64,000 bases of DNA from Tribonema minus (GCA_017506865.1 JAFCMP010000175.1:54200-118199); one strand, 5' to 3'; shown: positions 38,012-49,353, counted from the first letter of the stretch. Made by a program: numbers and translations. The notes: a model not told the origin generated them from the letters alone.

Positions 38012-40326
38012 CATGGTACACTGCCTTGCAATCTACGATGCACACCCCAAGGTGTGTGTGTACGTGTGTGTGCGTGTGCATGCATGGTCCTCTGCCTGCG
38101 ATTACCGCCATCCTGCTGCTGCTGCGAACGGTCAGGGTTAGGTCAGGAATAGACTCAATGCCTCACAGCGGCGGCTGCGGAACCTTCTATGTAGTCCTTG
38201 CTCGCTTCAGGCAACGGTTTGTCTGGTTCAGGGTTGCGTGAGCGCAGCGTCCATCACGCCGCTGCGCCGCGCTCCTACGCGTCACCATGTGGTATGCCGA
38301 TACGGAAAGCCTCCGCGCCTGCACGATTGTGTCGAATGAACGGTCCCGCTGTGTCAGCACCAAGCGGGGTCCTGTGCAGTCTGACTCAAACCTGGGGCAC
38401 TCTCTTGTCGCCGACAGTACGGATGAGCCTCAACTTCAACGCCACGATCGCCCGCCCGCCGCACTGCGGCTCAGACCTGCCACAGCCTCATCGTGCCAAC
38501 ATCACAGACGCATGCTTCAACTTCGACGCTACGATTGCGCGCGCTGAGAGCATGGGTGGCAATGCTCAACACGCCTCGGTGCCCCCCTCCCCCCCCCCCC
38601 CCCCCCTCCCCCCCCTCCCCCCTCCCCCCCCCCCTGTCCAGGCCCGCGTGCACATGCTGGTGCTGCCGCGCGCGCACGCCCTGGCGATGGTCGCGGGAGT
38701 GCACCACCTGCGCCCTCACCACCTGGCGCCGCTGCAGGAGTTCCACGCACTCGGCAGAGCAGTCGCTGCACACATGGAGGCCACAGGCGCCAGCCAAGGG
38801 GCCAAGGTAGGCATGTACGCTCTGCGTTTGGTTGGTGTTGTGGCAGGCAATGCTTTTGTCTTGCGGGTCATGTTGCTGGTGCGGCGACAGGCGTGCAGCG
38901 CAGAGTTGTCGGAAGGGAAGGGATTTGCGAGATGTTACATGCCACCGCGCAAATCGAATGTCGCTGCAAAGGCTGCAGGCGCAGCTGGCGCATCTCGTCA
39001 TTGCTCAGCTATATGCTCGCCGTGAGGTTTTTCGCGTGTGTTGCTTGGCTGCCATGTGCTGCTTTCTATCATGCCTCAGCCCCGGCTTGGATACTTACCG
39101 AGACGTGGTCAAAGCGTTGAACTTGAAGAACATTGTTTGTCGTTGCCTCCTGTGCGCATCGGTAGTGACTCGGTGCCGATGCCTGAGCATTTACTGCGCC
39201 CCTGCATGTCAAGGGCCAGGACCTTGGGTGAGCGTTCATGAAGTGGAACCTTTGCACCTGCACGTCAGCAGCCAGGACCTGGATGAGCGTTCAGTTGAAG
39301 TAAAAACTGAAGTTGGAAGTCAAAAACTGAAGTTGAAGTCAAAAACTGAAGTTGAACATGTACACTTTTTTTGTCGTGACCTCAGGTGCGCGTCGGCTAT
39401 CATGCGGTGCCGTCGCTTGAGCCTTTGCATCTGCACGTCATCAGCCAGGATCTGGATGGGCATTCAATGAAGACCCCCAAGCACTGGAACACATTTGCCA
39501 CGCCCTTTTTTCTGGAAACAGAGGTGTGTGAACCGCTTCCATTGGCCCAGAATGCCAAAACACTGCAACATATGTGCCCCCACTGCTGTCTTGAAACAGA
39601 GGTATGTGCACCGTGTCCATTGGCTCTAGTGCGCCAGAGCACTGCAATACATGTTTCCGCGCAACATAAGCATGTGAACCACGCCCAATGGTCCTACTTT
39701 AAGTGACAAGTTTCAAAGCACATTGTGTCACATAAACAGATATGCGCTCAAAAGCACATTGTGTCACATAAACAGATATGCGCTCAGTATCACAATTCAT
39801 GACACTGTACGGACAGGGATGCCGTGCTGCAAACCCTGAGTCAACAACCCTGTCCAGTCGGCTGTTGTTTGCTAAATATGACCTCTCCGATCATCTACTC
39901 TCATCGCACCGCGCCCTTCTCTCCGCCCCGCGATCGCAGTGGGTCGAAGCGCGCCTCGAAGCGCCAACCCCCCCCGAAAGCAATCGGTTGCACATCACGA
40001 CCCCTTCACAGAACGCAGCGCATCCTCCGCTCATCTGCTCTCTTCGCGCCGCGACTCGTCTCTTCGCCCCGCCGTCGCAGTGGGTCGAAGCGCGCCTCGA
40101 AGCCGCGCGCGCCGCGGGCCTCCAGCCGGAGACCCCCTGGACGGTCGGCCGCGCGGCCAGCGACCCCTTCGCCCCCGCCTCCAAGCGCTGGCACGCGCTC
40201 GAGGCGCTGCGGCCGCTGCGCTGCCCGCGCTGCCTTGCGCAGTTCAAGAACCTGCCGGCGGTGCGCGAGCACCACCGGCGCTGCGCGCGGCCAGATCCGC
40301 CGCTGCTCGCCGACCTCGACATGTAG
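34650..40326 (+). CDS. Aprataxin-like protein: macro domain + HIT hydrolase + zinc finger
   Basis: Supported exons: 34650-34672 (SIAIPPL, the conserved macro-domain strand), 35178-35709 (rest of the macro fold, then a Gln/Pro-rich tract), 35843-36075, ~37359-37982 (ending SWKDALRQYMEG ... GVVIYDAYPK), 38642-38806 (ARVHMLVLPRAHAL), 39386-39523 (VRVGYHAVPS ... LHLHVISQDLDG ... KHWNTFATPFFLETE) and 40081-40326 (WVEARLEAAR ... LRCPRCLAQF ... EHHRRC, stop). HIT core, KHWNTF and the C-terminal zinc finger match aprataxin, which removes 5'-AMP from aborted DNA ligation ends. A macro domain in front of HIT is known from plant aprataxin-like proteins. The HIT motif reads P-L-H-L-H-V-I, so the first His of the triad is missing while the middle (nucleophile) and last remain. 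The 5' end and the 36-37 kb junction are unresolved. Confidence 0.8.
35344..35530 (+). repeat. CAG microsatellite encoding polyglutamine
   Basis: Near-continuous CAG/CCG codons encode a Gln/Pro tract between the macro domain and the following region of the aprataxin-like protein. On the opposite strand the same DNA gives an Ala/Leu shadow frame, which I do not call. Confidence 0.85.
37963..38070 (+). repeat. Duplicated donor edge and TG microsatellite in the aprataxin-like gene
   Basis: The exon end atctacgatgcatacccaaa, followed by ggtgtgtgtgtg, is repeated at 38031-38065 as atctacgatgcacaccccaa followed by the same TG run. The donor GT is the first dinucleotide of the TG microsatellite. 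Confidence 0.9.
39140..39480 (+). repeat. Decayed upstream copies of the HIT-motif exon start
   Basis: Two degraded copies of the exon 39386 start lie at about 39155-39240 (gcgcatcggtagtgactcgg ... gccaggaccttgg) and 39243-39290 (aacctttgcacctgcacgtc, agccaggacctggatgagcg). Between the second copy and the exon is a short ttgaag-rich run. Confidence 0.8.
39495..39690 (+). repeat. Copies of the HIT exon's donor edge
   Basis: cttttttctggaaacagagg plus tgtgtgaaccgcttccattg at 39504-39545 is echoed at 39585-39625 (gctgtcttgaaacagaggta ... ccgtgtccattggc) and more weakly near 39665-39695. Exon-end and early-intron sequence are repeated together. Confidence 0.8.
39712..39788 (+). repeat. Short tandem duplication
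   Basis: A ~35 bp unit, aaagcacattgtgtcacata followed by aacagatatgcgctc, occurs twice in direct tandem with no visible mismatch. Confidence 0.9.
39893..40105 (+). repeat. Duplicated acceptor of the last aprataxin-like exon
   Basis: atctactctcatcgcaccgc ... cgcagtgggtcgaagcgcgc ctcgaagc at 39893-39962 closely repeats the intron end and exon start at 40033-40102. The upstream copy keeps an intact CAG acceptor about 140 bp before the real one. Confidence 0.9.
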
Positions 40327-41797
40327 CCATCCTATACATCTTGAAGTACCTGTTGAAGTGACCTCATTGCAGCGGCTCGCGCGCCGCCGCGGCGCGTGCC
40401 GTCGGCGCGAGTCCAGCGGTCCACGCTCGCAGAAACCTTGAAGTTGCGCGTGCGATGCGACCAAGACTTTATGGTGACACAGGGCCGTGTAGGCCTGCAA
40501 CGGCGCCGCGAGGCGGTTTCGCCGCAGGCGGGCAGGCATGCGTCTTGATGTGGTCATCGTGCAGTTGTGGCTGTCAGGACCTACCCGCCGTGCTCTGCTG
40601 CCCAGAATGGGTCGGATTGGACACGACCAGTACTGATCTGGGCGTGTAAGGGCGCAGACAGGCACCTTACGCACACAGTCTCGCAATTTTCAATGTGCGG
40701 CCTGCGTGCCAACGCGCACTGCCACCCGACGCCGGCCAGACTTGGCGCGCAATGCACACGAATGAGCGCCGCGGCCACAGCCGCGTGAGCCGTTCTTGGT
40801 GCTGCCATTCGCTGATCAAGCGCCCTGCGCACATGAGCACCGCTGCTGCCGTGAAACGCTCGCTGCTGGCCGCTGCGCTGCCCCGCGGCGCCTGGAGCGC
40901 GTGCATACCTACCTACGCGCGAGCACGCTGCGGCCGTCGTCGCCGTTCACAGCCGTGCGTGTTGCCATTCGCCAAGGGTGCCTCGCGAATCATGTGCGTG
41001 TTGCACACGTCGCCGAGTGCTGCGCATGTGCTCGCACGCTTCAACAGTAGCAACTTGATCACTGGAAGCAGATGTCTCAGACATACGTCATGCATATATC
41101 CATGCACTTCCGATTCATAGCAGAGCTGAAACAGTCATGCCGCTGTCCAGCGGCAGCAATCATGGTGCTATGAGGTTTCGTGCGCCTGCCGCCTACTGCA
41201 GTGCGCCCCCCCATACCCCCTTTCATTACGCCTTCAGTTCCATGGTAGAAGCGCAGTGGGATGCACACCTGCAGGGGGCATGAGCCCCTGGTCCTTCATG
41301 CATGAGCATCGCGGCCGCCAGGCCATGGCTGAACCGCCATTTATCACTGGATCCCTCACACACATGGGCATGCAGACGTTGAACCGCAACGCATCACTTG
41401 ATCCCTCTTACACACATAGGTATGCAGATGCGTGGCCATGTGTGTGTGCAGGCGAATCGGTGCTGCAGCCGAGAGGAATCAATAAAAAATACAGCGGGAG
41501 CGGGCCTCGGGTGTGTTCAAGCACGTCGCAGACTCTTGCATCCACAGGCTGTGCATTGCAAATTGGAGCGCCAGCAGCGTTTCGAACTGTACATCGGTGC
41601 CAAACAACGCATTTGCGCAGCTTGCACAGTGCACCCCTATCCCTCTGAGTGCGTGAGAAGCATAGACAGTGCATGCAAAGCATTGGAGTCTCTGTGATCG
41701 GCAATGACACCAGTCATGCTTTCAATCACTTTTCAACGCATCCGACAGCATGGCGCTGCCACAATAGACAGCGCTTTGATGCTGCGTTGAGGCGCGT
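40327..41797. other. Intergenic region without a recognised gene
   Basis: No convincing exon chain, RNA gene or element is visible. There is a short internal duplication near 41341-41430 (cac.tgatccctc.cacacata.g.atgcag). The aprataxin-like 3' untranslated region should lie at the left. Confidence 0.5.
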
Positions 41798-41854
41798 ATC
41801 CCAGCGCAGGGCTTACCATCATGAATGGTAGCATTGTGGGCGCTACCATTGTAC

Positions 41855-43638
41855 TTTTTATTAATTCTCGCTCAGGGCGCGAAAAAGCCCAGATGATTGG
41901 CATCTAGCTGTAAAGAATCTACATGTCGTATGACAGTCTGAAAGTGTCGGAACGACAACCACTCAAACGCCGCCGCCGCCAAATGGCATCTCGGGGTCCT
42001 CCCCTACGTCCTCCTCCATGTGCCCCCCCCCCCTGGATTCTGCCATGTGTGTCATGACACGGCCAGAGTACGCCATGTGGAGCGCTGCCGACAGTGCCGA
42101 GCGTAAGCGCGCCAGGGCGATGCCCTTGAGAGCTTTAGGGCGCGCTCCTCCGGGCACTGACATCCTGCTGGCATACTCCGTCGCCACAGCCTCCAGCAGC
42201 TTCCGCCCCTGCTCCCCGATGCTGCCAAATGACCCTATTGCCAAAGTGGCAAGTTTGTAGCAATTCTGATCATAATGACCAGAATAGTGGGTAGTCTTGG
42301 CGGCCTCTTGGTCGCGGCAGCGTCGCTCGGGGTCTGCTGCAGTCTTCGCCGCCCGCGACGCCACCTGTGCCTCGAAGCAGGTAACGTCCACCATGAGCGG
42401 TAGGTGGCGTGTCGGGTCGTCGTAGCCGGTCACCGCGAAGGCGTCGGCAGGCAGCACAATGTCCATCCTGCGACTCCCCGGCGGCCCGGCGGATCCCAGA
42501 AATGGCGTGTAGTCCTCGTCCACCAGTCCCGTTTTGAGGTATTGCCGCAGGATGCGCTGCGTGGCCCTCTTGACGCTATTGTGGACGATGGTGTCGTGCG
42601 CCTTGACGCGTGGCGCTTGACACAGCCGTGCATGCAGGGTGCCGCCCGGCGACTTCCCGCACAGCTTGCAGCCTGCCGTCTGCTCCTCTACTCCGATGGC
42701 GCGTTTGACGGCCAGCTGCCAGGATAGGCCATCGAACGAAGCCGTTGTGGAGTACATGGGCTCGTTGAGGAATGCCATGCCGATCGAGTGCATGTGGCGC
42801 TGCGACCGGAATCGAGCAAGTGCTTGCGTGCGTTGCGTGCCCTGCGGCAGCTGTTGCAGGTCCGCCTGCACCTTATCTGCAAGCTCGGTAGCAACGGCAT
42901 CTGCAAGCGCACTCTGATTGGGGCGCTTCAGGCTACACTGCAACTGCAGAGCACTGGCGTCAAGTACGCAAGCAGCATCCGCACCAGTGCCACCACCTGC
43001 TGTCGGCCACAGCGGCGGCTGCTGCGTAGGTGGTTGCTGCTGCAGGGGCGTTAGCGCTGGTGGCAGTATATGTTCCAGCTTGTCACCTGTTGCTGCACGT
43101 AGGGACGCGGCAGCTGTGGCGATCGTCCGCATGAGGGGCAGGCGCGCCACCTCTGCTGCTGCTGCGCCTTGTAGCATTGCTGGTGTGGAACGCGCAGCGC
43201 CTGCATTGACGGCTGCCGCTGCTGCGTGCGCTGGTGCTGCAGCTGCGCCGCCTGCCGTTGCTGCTGCTGCCAGTGGTGTTGCTGCTGCCGCAGGTGTTGG
43301 TGCAGCACCTGCCGCATTGGCCGCTGCCACTGCCATTGCCGCTGTCGCAGCCGGCACGGTTGCGGCGCCGCCTGCCGACGCTGTTCCTGTTGCAGGTGCT
43401 GCAGCAGCCCTAGTAGGGCCTGGAGCAGCTGTGTTGCCTATGCCCGCAGCAGCTGCTGTTGATGCTGCAGTTAGTGATGCCGCCGAGGCCACTTGAGGTG
43501 CAACATGTGCTGCCGCTGCTGCAGCAGCCTCTGATGCTGGAGCAGCTGCTGCTGCCGCCGCTGCTGCTGCCGCCGGAGTAGTTGCGCCGTGCGCCGCCGC
43601 TGCTGCTGCCGCTGGTGCCGCCTGTGCTGCCGCCGCGG
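41855..43638 (-). mobile_element. RLE-type non-LTR retrotransposon, 5'-truncated copy 3
   Basis: This 1,784 bp insertion is flanked by the 8 bp direct repeat CATTGTAC (41847-41854 and 43639-43646). The site is confirmed by the uninterrupted paralog at 44838-45023, which reads CACGGTAC at this point. The 3' end on the minus strand is A-rich (ttaataaaaa), and the 5' end is truncated within the Ala-rich spacer. The 3' untranslated tail (about 41855-41960) matches 49570-49690, showing that both belong to one family. Confidence 0.92.
41963..43638 (-). CDS. Retrotransposon C-terminal region: Ala-rich spacer, zinc knuckle, RLE-like endonuclease
   Basis: The open minus-strand frame ends at the stop at 41963. 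It has a long Ala/Thr/Pro-rich segment (43638-43080), a helical region (RPNQSALADAVATELADKVQ), QALARFRSQR, then a knuckle CKLC...HARLC (about 42630-42680), HDTIVHN, RRMDIVLPADAF and LMVDVTCFEAQVASRAAK. The last blocks align with RADTVI and KGIVLDTS of copy 1 at 1-400 and probably form the endonuclease metal site (inference). No RT is left. The only ATG (43657, MCQMYN) lies in target DNA, so the native start is absent. The protein is clearly diverged from copy 1, so at least two subfamilies are present. Confidence 0.8.
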
Positions 43639-44325
43639 CATTGTACATCTGGCACATGCTTCAAAGTGCCGGTCAGTACACTCTTAAATGTAACATCCTG
43701 TGCTGCTGCAAATTGGGGCCAGGAGGCACCAGCATACACAATTTACTTGAAGTGCGCCGTGTGCACCTGAACAAAGCACATCCAGGCGAAGGTGCCAATG
43801 TCAAGGATGATGACAAAGTGACCATGTATGTATGGACTTGTACACTACAGATGCGCTTTTCAGAAGGCGGGGAGAAGCCACAAAACAACCAATGCGTAAC
43901 CTGTATCAAGGCTGCAAGTTTAGTGCATCGGCGTCACATACTGTGCATTGTGCACGTGCTGGGCGCCTTCAGCTCAAGGGATCTTGCGGAACACTTCAAG
44001 CTCAAGAGCAGCGCAGAGACCGTGTACATGGTGAGAATAAATGCAAGCGCCAGACTTGGCTCATCTGGTCCTCACATCCAGCCGATCAGGTATGTTGCAA
44101 ATATGTGTGTCGTCAGGTGTGTATTTCGCAGTGCTTTATTGTGATCATTCCAAAACAACAACTAAGAGCGCGCCACACGTGGGTACCACAGCGTGACCGA
44201 ACACTACTCCCAGCGCAAATGGCGCTAGTGCGATGCGCCAGTGCTCGCCCATGAGAGCTGCGAGGGCCCTCATCTTGGCTGACTTGCAGCCGATTTGGTC
44301 TGTTCAGGTTCTAAAACGTGCCATT

Positions 44326-47300
44326 CTACTCTAGCAGAGCTGCCAGAGCCTGTATCTGCTGCTTCACATCAGCAAGAAGCTCCCGGGGTTCGTCCAGTTC
44401 GGCCTTGTAGTTGGTCTCCTCGCTCAGCTGCTGGACCTGCAGTAAAAAAAAAACAAGTACAGTACATTACACATGTGAACTACCATAGTCGGTACACTAC
44501 AGTACAAACGTGAACCACCACAAGTAGTCGGTACACTACAGTACAAAAATGAAGTTGCCATAGTCAGTACACGCGGGCAGGGCGCATTTGCGCTGTCATG
44601 CGTGCACACTCCACATTTCACTGCCAACACTGAATGGACTAGCCTTAGACATGTAAGTAGGTCTGCGATCCTCATAGCCGCAAAAAAATGCAGGAGGATC
44701 AGGCACAAAATATGGTCAAATCCTTCCAGTCACAGTTTTCCCTTCAGGGTTTCCAACCCTGATCTTAAAGGTTCCCAGCTCACAGATGCTGGTACATCAA
44801 GCGTCACTAGCATGGCAACAGCTTTGCAAGTCACTCAGCGCAGGGCTTACCATCATGAATGGCAGCATTGTGGGCGCTACCACGGTACATCTGGCACGTG
44901 CTTCAAAGCGCCGGGCAGTGCACTCCTCAAATGTAACATCATGTGCTGCTGCAAAATTGGGCCCAGGAGGCACCAGCATACACAATTTACTTGAAGTGCG
45001 CCGTGTGCACCTGAACAAAGCACAACTCAGCACCTGAGCCACTCTTTCATCAGTACTTTGCAGGTTATAGCCTGAATCTCAACGTGTGCCTCATTGTACT
45101 GTATCACGTTGCTTTGTCTGGCTTTGTGAGTGTCGAGAATGGTGGGCCAAGCAGGCACATGAGTGACAGCACCGCCCACCTGGTTTTTGTCGACCATGTT
45201 GAAGAACACAACCCTGTCACGAATGAGGGTGCGTGCAGGCAGAACAGAGGTCAAACGCAAGGTGGCTGACTGGCGCCCACATACATAGAAGTACATACCT
45301 TGTGAAATACCCCGCAGATAAATCATACTTTTATCTCATGTGATAAATGCAGTGCTTATCGTCGCACAGCAAGGTCTTCGAGCCGCAAGGCTGGCGGCGT
45401 TCTTGACGGCGCCACAAACATGCAATGCGTCACTGTGTGGCAGTTGGTGTCGCCGCAAGGGTCGCGCTGCACAACTTGTGACGGCAGCGCTACGCACAAT
45501 GGCCGTTCGCTCGCGCTCCTCAGGGCTAGGGCTAGGACTAGGTGTAGGCTTGAGGTCAGATTGTAGGGTTAAAAATTGGGTATAGGCGTTGGGATCACAA
45601 AGGTGAGGGTTAGGGTTAGGGTAAAAACTGCCGCGCCTGGTTGGCGGTCTGCACCAGCGACATGCGCATCAAGGAATGCAGCAAACTCGCCAACAAGCAG
45701 CAAGTGAAAGGCCCTCTCACAACCGTGATCACAACCGTGAGCAGTCAAACCAGTCTCCTACCAGTGGTGCTGACAATGATCACAACGTGATCCAAACTTC
45801 AGGTACATACGCAAAGTATACAAAAACTCTCCAACCTCTTGCCCCAAGTTGCTCGCGTTTGCGAATGTGATCTGACCCCCGCGCATGTCGGCTTCATCAT
45901 TGTGCAGAGCATAGACCAGTGGTATGCAAAGAGTTGCAAGTATTGCGTGCGCATCTTTGGCAAACCATAACCCCATACTTCCAGGTATTTCAATGAAAGC
46001 CCCAATGGGGCGCTGGCACACAGCTGCGGTTGCACTTGAGGTTTTGGGGGCTCACGAACTTGCCTGTTGGAGAAGGCATAGTCTTCAAGCTGCTGCAGCG
46101 CAACTCCTGCCTGCAGCGCGAATGCGACACGCAGTGTCAACGCTGAAGTGAAACCGCCTGTGAGCCGCATGAATAGACTACAGATGCACGCCCGCAAGAG
46201 TTGAAATTCTGCCGCAGCACCCCACCACCAATGGCTGCGAACCGTGACACGCTGTGAACCTGTATTCACAACCTTCATCGGTGAAGTACAGAGATTGACA
46301 ATGATTCCACACAACACCGCAACTGCACAGCTGTTGGTGGTACAAAAACCGCTGCGGGCATTCAGTTTTCACGCGACCTCAAATGGCATTCACGAGCTTG
46401 TAACCACAGCCTTGGAGTCCAAAGTGCGCATCTGGAAATGCCACCTCCCAAGAATAAGAAGAATAGTGTACGTGGCTGGAGCAACATGAGCATGGCAGCA
46501 TTTTGGGGTGGTAATGTAAAGCCTCGATGTAACCCTTACTCTGACCATAGCCTGAGTTGACCAATCAAATCATCACGCAGAGAGCTGTACTTGTATAGCA
46601 ATTGCTGCACGATGGCGTCTGTATCCTGAGCTAGGGCCAGGTATCGGCGTGCTGGCAGCTGGTGCATGAATGGAGTGGCAGCATTTCATGTCAAGTCGCA
46701 TGCGCACAGCAGCAGGCATTTCTGCTGCACGCAACCCAGGCCGCAACCCAGGCCCTGCATGAGCTTTATCGCGTCGCCATCGACACAGCGCTGTTTGTGA
46801 TTCTGCATTTTGACAGAATCAGCATCGTGGTGCGGGGCGTCAACCGCACTTCAAGCAGGCAGAAACACTCCAAGCTGCAGGTTTGTACCACATGCGCTGC
46901 TGCACTTGAAGCTCAACTTCAAAAAGCAGCTTCTCAAGCAGCGCTCACCTCTGCTGCTGCCTCAGACACTTCTGCGGCCTTCGCGAGACTCAGAGAAACA
47001 GTGCGTGCCAGTGCCTGCACATGTCAAACGCGGCAAGCATACGATGCGGTATCGGTATCCTAGAGCAGTTGTTCAGTTGTCTCAGAGCACATGCGGTGCG
47101 CAGATGACCGCAGCAGTGCTCAGCAGGTTTGTGGCAGCCACTCTCTCGATTGCAGCGCAGGCTTTCAAAGTACTTATCACATATGTATTCGGCCCGCGAA
47201 ACAACCACGTTGTAATGTGCACCAGGCGCAGGTATGTACAGTACGTATGGTACGGCAGTGCTTGGACAGCTGGTGATGAGACAAAGAGAATGGTGACAGC

Positions 47301-49353
47301 GCTCAATGCGCTGTTGACAACGATTTGGCCTCCACTCATTGATCATGACAGACGAGCCTGCTACAGTAATCCAATTTGTGCAATGAGGCCAACTACACGT
47401 AGCACTCGTGCTTCCACAGCGCTTCCACAGCCCCTTTTTTTCCATGCGCATGTGCAGATCACAAACTCCGCGTTGGTCAAACTTGTGAGCCTACACGCTG
47501 GTGCCATGAGTCATGGCTTGTCGCGAAGTGTGCACAGAAGTAAGATTGAACTGGGGCGTTTTGTATGCGCTCAAAGGTAGGTGCTTCAAAAATTGTCACG
47601 GACAACACTTGTGTTGGTGCGGATGGGGGAGAGCCCGAACACGGCGACGAGTTTGAATGTTTGGGCAATCACTTTAGCCCACTCTCCAGCAGTATCGCAG
47701 AAGAGCTGCATTTCGACTGAAACCACGCAACCCTGACTAACCGATCCACGTTCAGGGTTGAGTATTTAGAAAGACATACATTCAGTCACATCAGTGTCAC
47801 GAAGCCGCATGCTCATCAGACGTGGAGCTCAGCTGAATGCGCCCAATTTCTGACATGCTCATTCTGGGCCCCTTCTCTCATCAGTGTGCACGCATTTCAA
47901 CTTGCTTATTCTGGGCTTGACTCAGTGTGCACGCACTTCACAACTTCAACACCAGCACAACGCGCGCTCACCGAAACGCGCAGCCCAGGCCCAGCGCCGC
48001 GCTCAGGGTTGAGTGTTGTGTACATACATGCAGTTGCATCAATGTCATCATACCAAATGCTCATCGAACGTGCAGCTCAGCTGTACGCGCCCTTATTTTC
48101 CGACATGCCCAATCTCTGAGCCTTCTCAGCCTGCATGCACTTCAACTTCAACATCAGCACAACGCGCGCTCACCGAAACGGAGCCCAGGCCCAGCGCCGC
48201 GCTCTTGAGCAGCGTCAGCGGCGCGCCCCTGGTCTTTGCCAGCACTCCATCCCAGTTCTCCTTATCCACGAGCGGCGCCATGGCCTCAGCCTCTGCCAGC
48301 ATGCCTTTCAGCGCCGCGTCGAAATCCGCCCTGCTGCTGAGCACCTGCGATCGCGCACGAAGCCAAGGGGGCGCATGGGCAGACCTCGCATGAGCGCCAG
48401 CTGACACGGCGACAGTGCACACCGAGGGCGTGCCGGTGTTGGTGGAGCAGAAGCCGGGGGGTCCCTGGGCTGCTGAGCATCTGCTATTGCATCAACGTTT
48501 GTGTGGAGAGGCGGGCGCACAGAGGGCAACTTAAATGACAGGGGTGACGGCGTGTTGGCTGACGGTGTTCGCTGATACTGCATCAGCATCTGCACGCTGG
48601 CGGAGCCGCTGTGATCGCCCGACATGCGAGCGCGTGCTCGCAGTCGTCACTGCTGTCACAGCTGTTGTTGATGTAGCGGCTAAGCACACGATGGCTAAGC
48701 ACACGATGCACACACAGCAGGTTCAACCCAACCACAGTGAGCAACATCCTCCGGAGATGTTGACGCGAGTGTCGGCGTGACTGTTGAGCAGCTGCACTGA
48801 ATGCAGGTCTCGCACAAGCGGACATACGCATCACCGGATGGTGTTGACGATACGAACGGCACCCATGTACAGCAATTGCAAGGAAGACATGGATTCGAGC
48901 TTGCTCATAGCTTATGCCAACAAAAGCGGTTCAAACTATTTGTGCAGCAGGCAGAGAAGCAATTATCACCACGAACTACAATCAGGAGGTGCTGCTCATG
49001 CTGCTCAGACGCACCAGTTGCTGGACCTTGGTGCCCCCATCGCTGCGCCTCCCGCCTATCATGTAGTTGTTCGTCTTGACCACCGACCCTGGACCTCCGT
49101 TGTACTCATCTATTGTGGGTACAGCTGCGTCGCCTTGAGCTGAGCAGCCCGTTAGCACTGCCACTACGCCAGCAATGCTTTGTAAAGCCTGCCTGCGGCT
49201 TGGCTTTAGCCAAGATGCATGCACGGCATCATCCGGTGATGCCGCTGCTCTTGCTGCTGCTGCTGAAGCAACAGCAGGGGCTACCACTGCTTTACTTGGC
49301 AGCGCAGGTGCTGTCGCTACAGAATGGTTCCACACACACGAAGAAACACGCAT
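44326..49353 (-). CDS. Thylakoid-lumen protein, PsbQ/Psb31-like four-helix candidate (6 exons)
   Basis: Minus-strand exons 49353-49027, 48344-48174, 46658-46562, 46106-46064, 45213-45180 and 44436-44326 (TAG stop) join in phase to about 260 residues. The N-terminal ~90 residues are Ala/Ser/Val-rich and end in SRRQALQSIAGVVAVLTGCS...GDAA, a twin-arginine-like thylakoid signal with a hydrophobic core and small residues at the likely cleavage site. The mature part starts near VPTIDEYNGGPGSVV and is otherwise helical: ADFDAALKGMLAEAEAMAPL, ENWDGVLAKTRGAPLTLL, AQDTDAIVQQLLYKYSSL, VALQQLEDYAFSNR, and a charged C-terminal helix ending QALAALLE. Length, lumen targeting and helix layout recall extrinsic photosystem II subunits PsbQ and Psb31; that family call is inference. 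A further upstream exon with an ER-type signal is possible if the plastid is complex. Intron 4 starts with GC (AACAG/GCAAGT). Confidence 0.75.
44450..44575 (+). repeat. Short minisatellite
   Basis: Three imperfect copies of gtacactacagtacaaa followed by tgaa.c.accata.gtcg, about 40-50 bp each, lie in the last intron of the lumen-protein gene. Confidence 0.8.
44838..45023 (+). repeat. Dispersed repeat R1, uninterrupted copy (empty site)
   Basis: About 186 bp matches 41798-41854 plus 43639-43783 without the retrotransposon. It lies within an intron of the thylakoid-lumen protein gene, between its last two exons. Confidence 0.9.
45606..45622. repeat. Interstitial telomere-like repeat (TTAGGG)
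   Basis: There are nearly three GGGTTA units, with degenerate relatives (gggctagggctagg) at 45526-45545, in an intron of the lumen-protein gene. Confidence 0.85.
47770..48215 (-). repeat. About three tandem copies of the lumen-protein exon-2 end and following intron
   Basis: The exon-2 end and donor (plus strand acgcgcgctcaccgaaacg.. agcccaggcccagcgccgcg, 48160-48205) recur at 47955-48003. The adjoining intron segment (atgctcatc.gacgtg.agctcagctg ... ttctgacatgc) occurs near 47810-47865 and 48057-48118. The period is about 200 bp. Confidence 0.85.

Larger units (their letters stand above)
41798..43783 (+). repeat. Dispersed repeat R1, copy split by a retrotransposon
   Basis: R1 begins cagcgcagggcttaccatca at 41799 and continues to 41854. 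It is interrupted by the insertion at 41855-43638 and resumes from 43639 to about 43783 (tgaacaaagcac). The uninterrupted copy is at 44838-45023. The start CAGGG is hAT-like, but I find no matching inverted end. Confidence 0.85.

Noticed and set aside
41811-41854. R1 as a complete hAT MITE because it starts CAGGG
   Set aside because: No inverted counterpart ending CCCTG and no flanking 8 bp duplication is visible at either copy.
43100-43638. Ala-rich stretch as a separate structural protein with start MCQMYN
   Set aside because: The start codon lies in target DNA outside the direct repeat. The stretch is the truncated spacer of the retrotransposon.
43641-44144. Plus-strand 167-codon frame
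   Set aside because: It begins inside repeat R1 and target DNA, has mixed Cys-rich composition with no domain, and its paralog at 44880 is not open in the same way.
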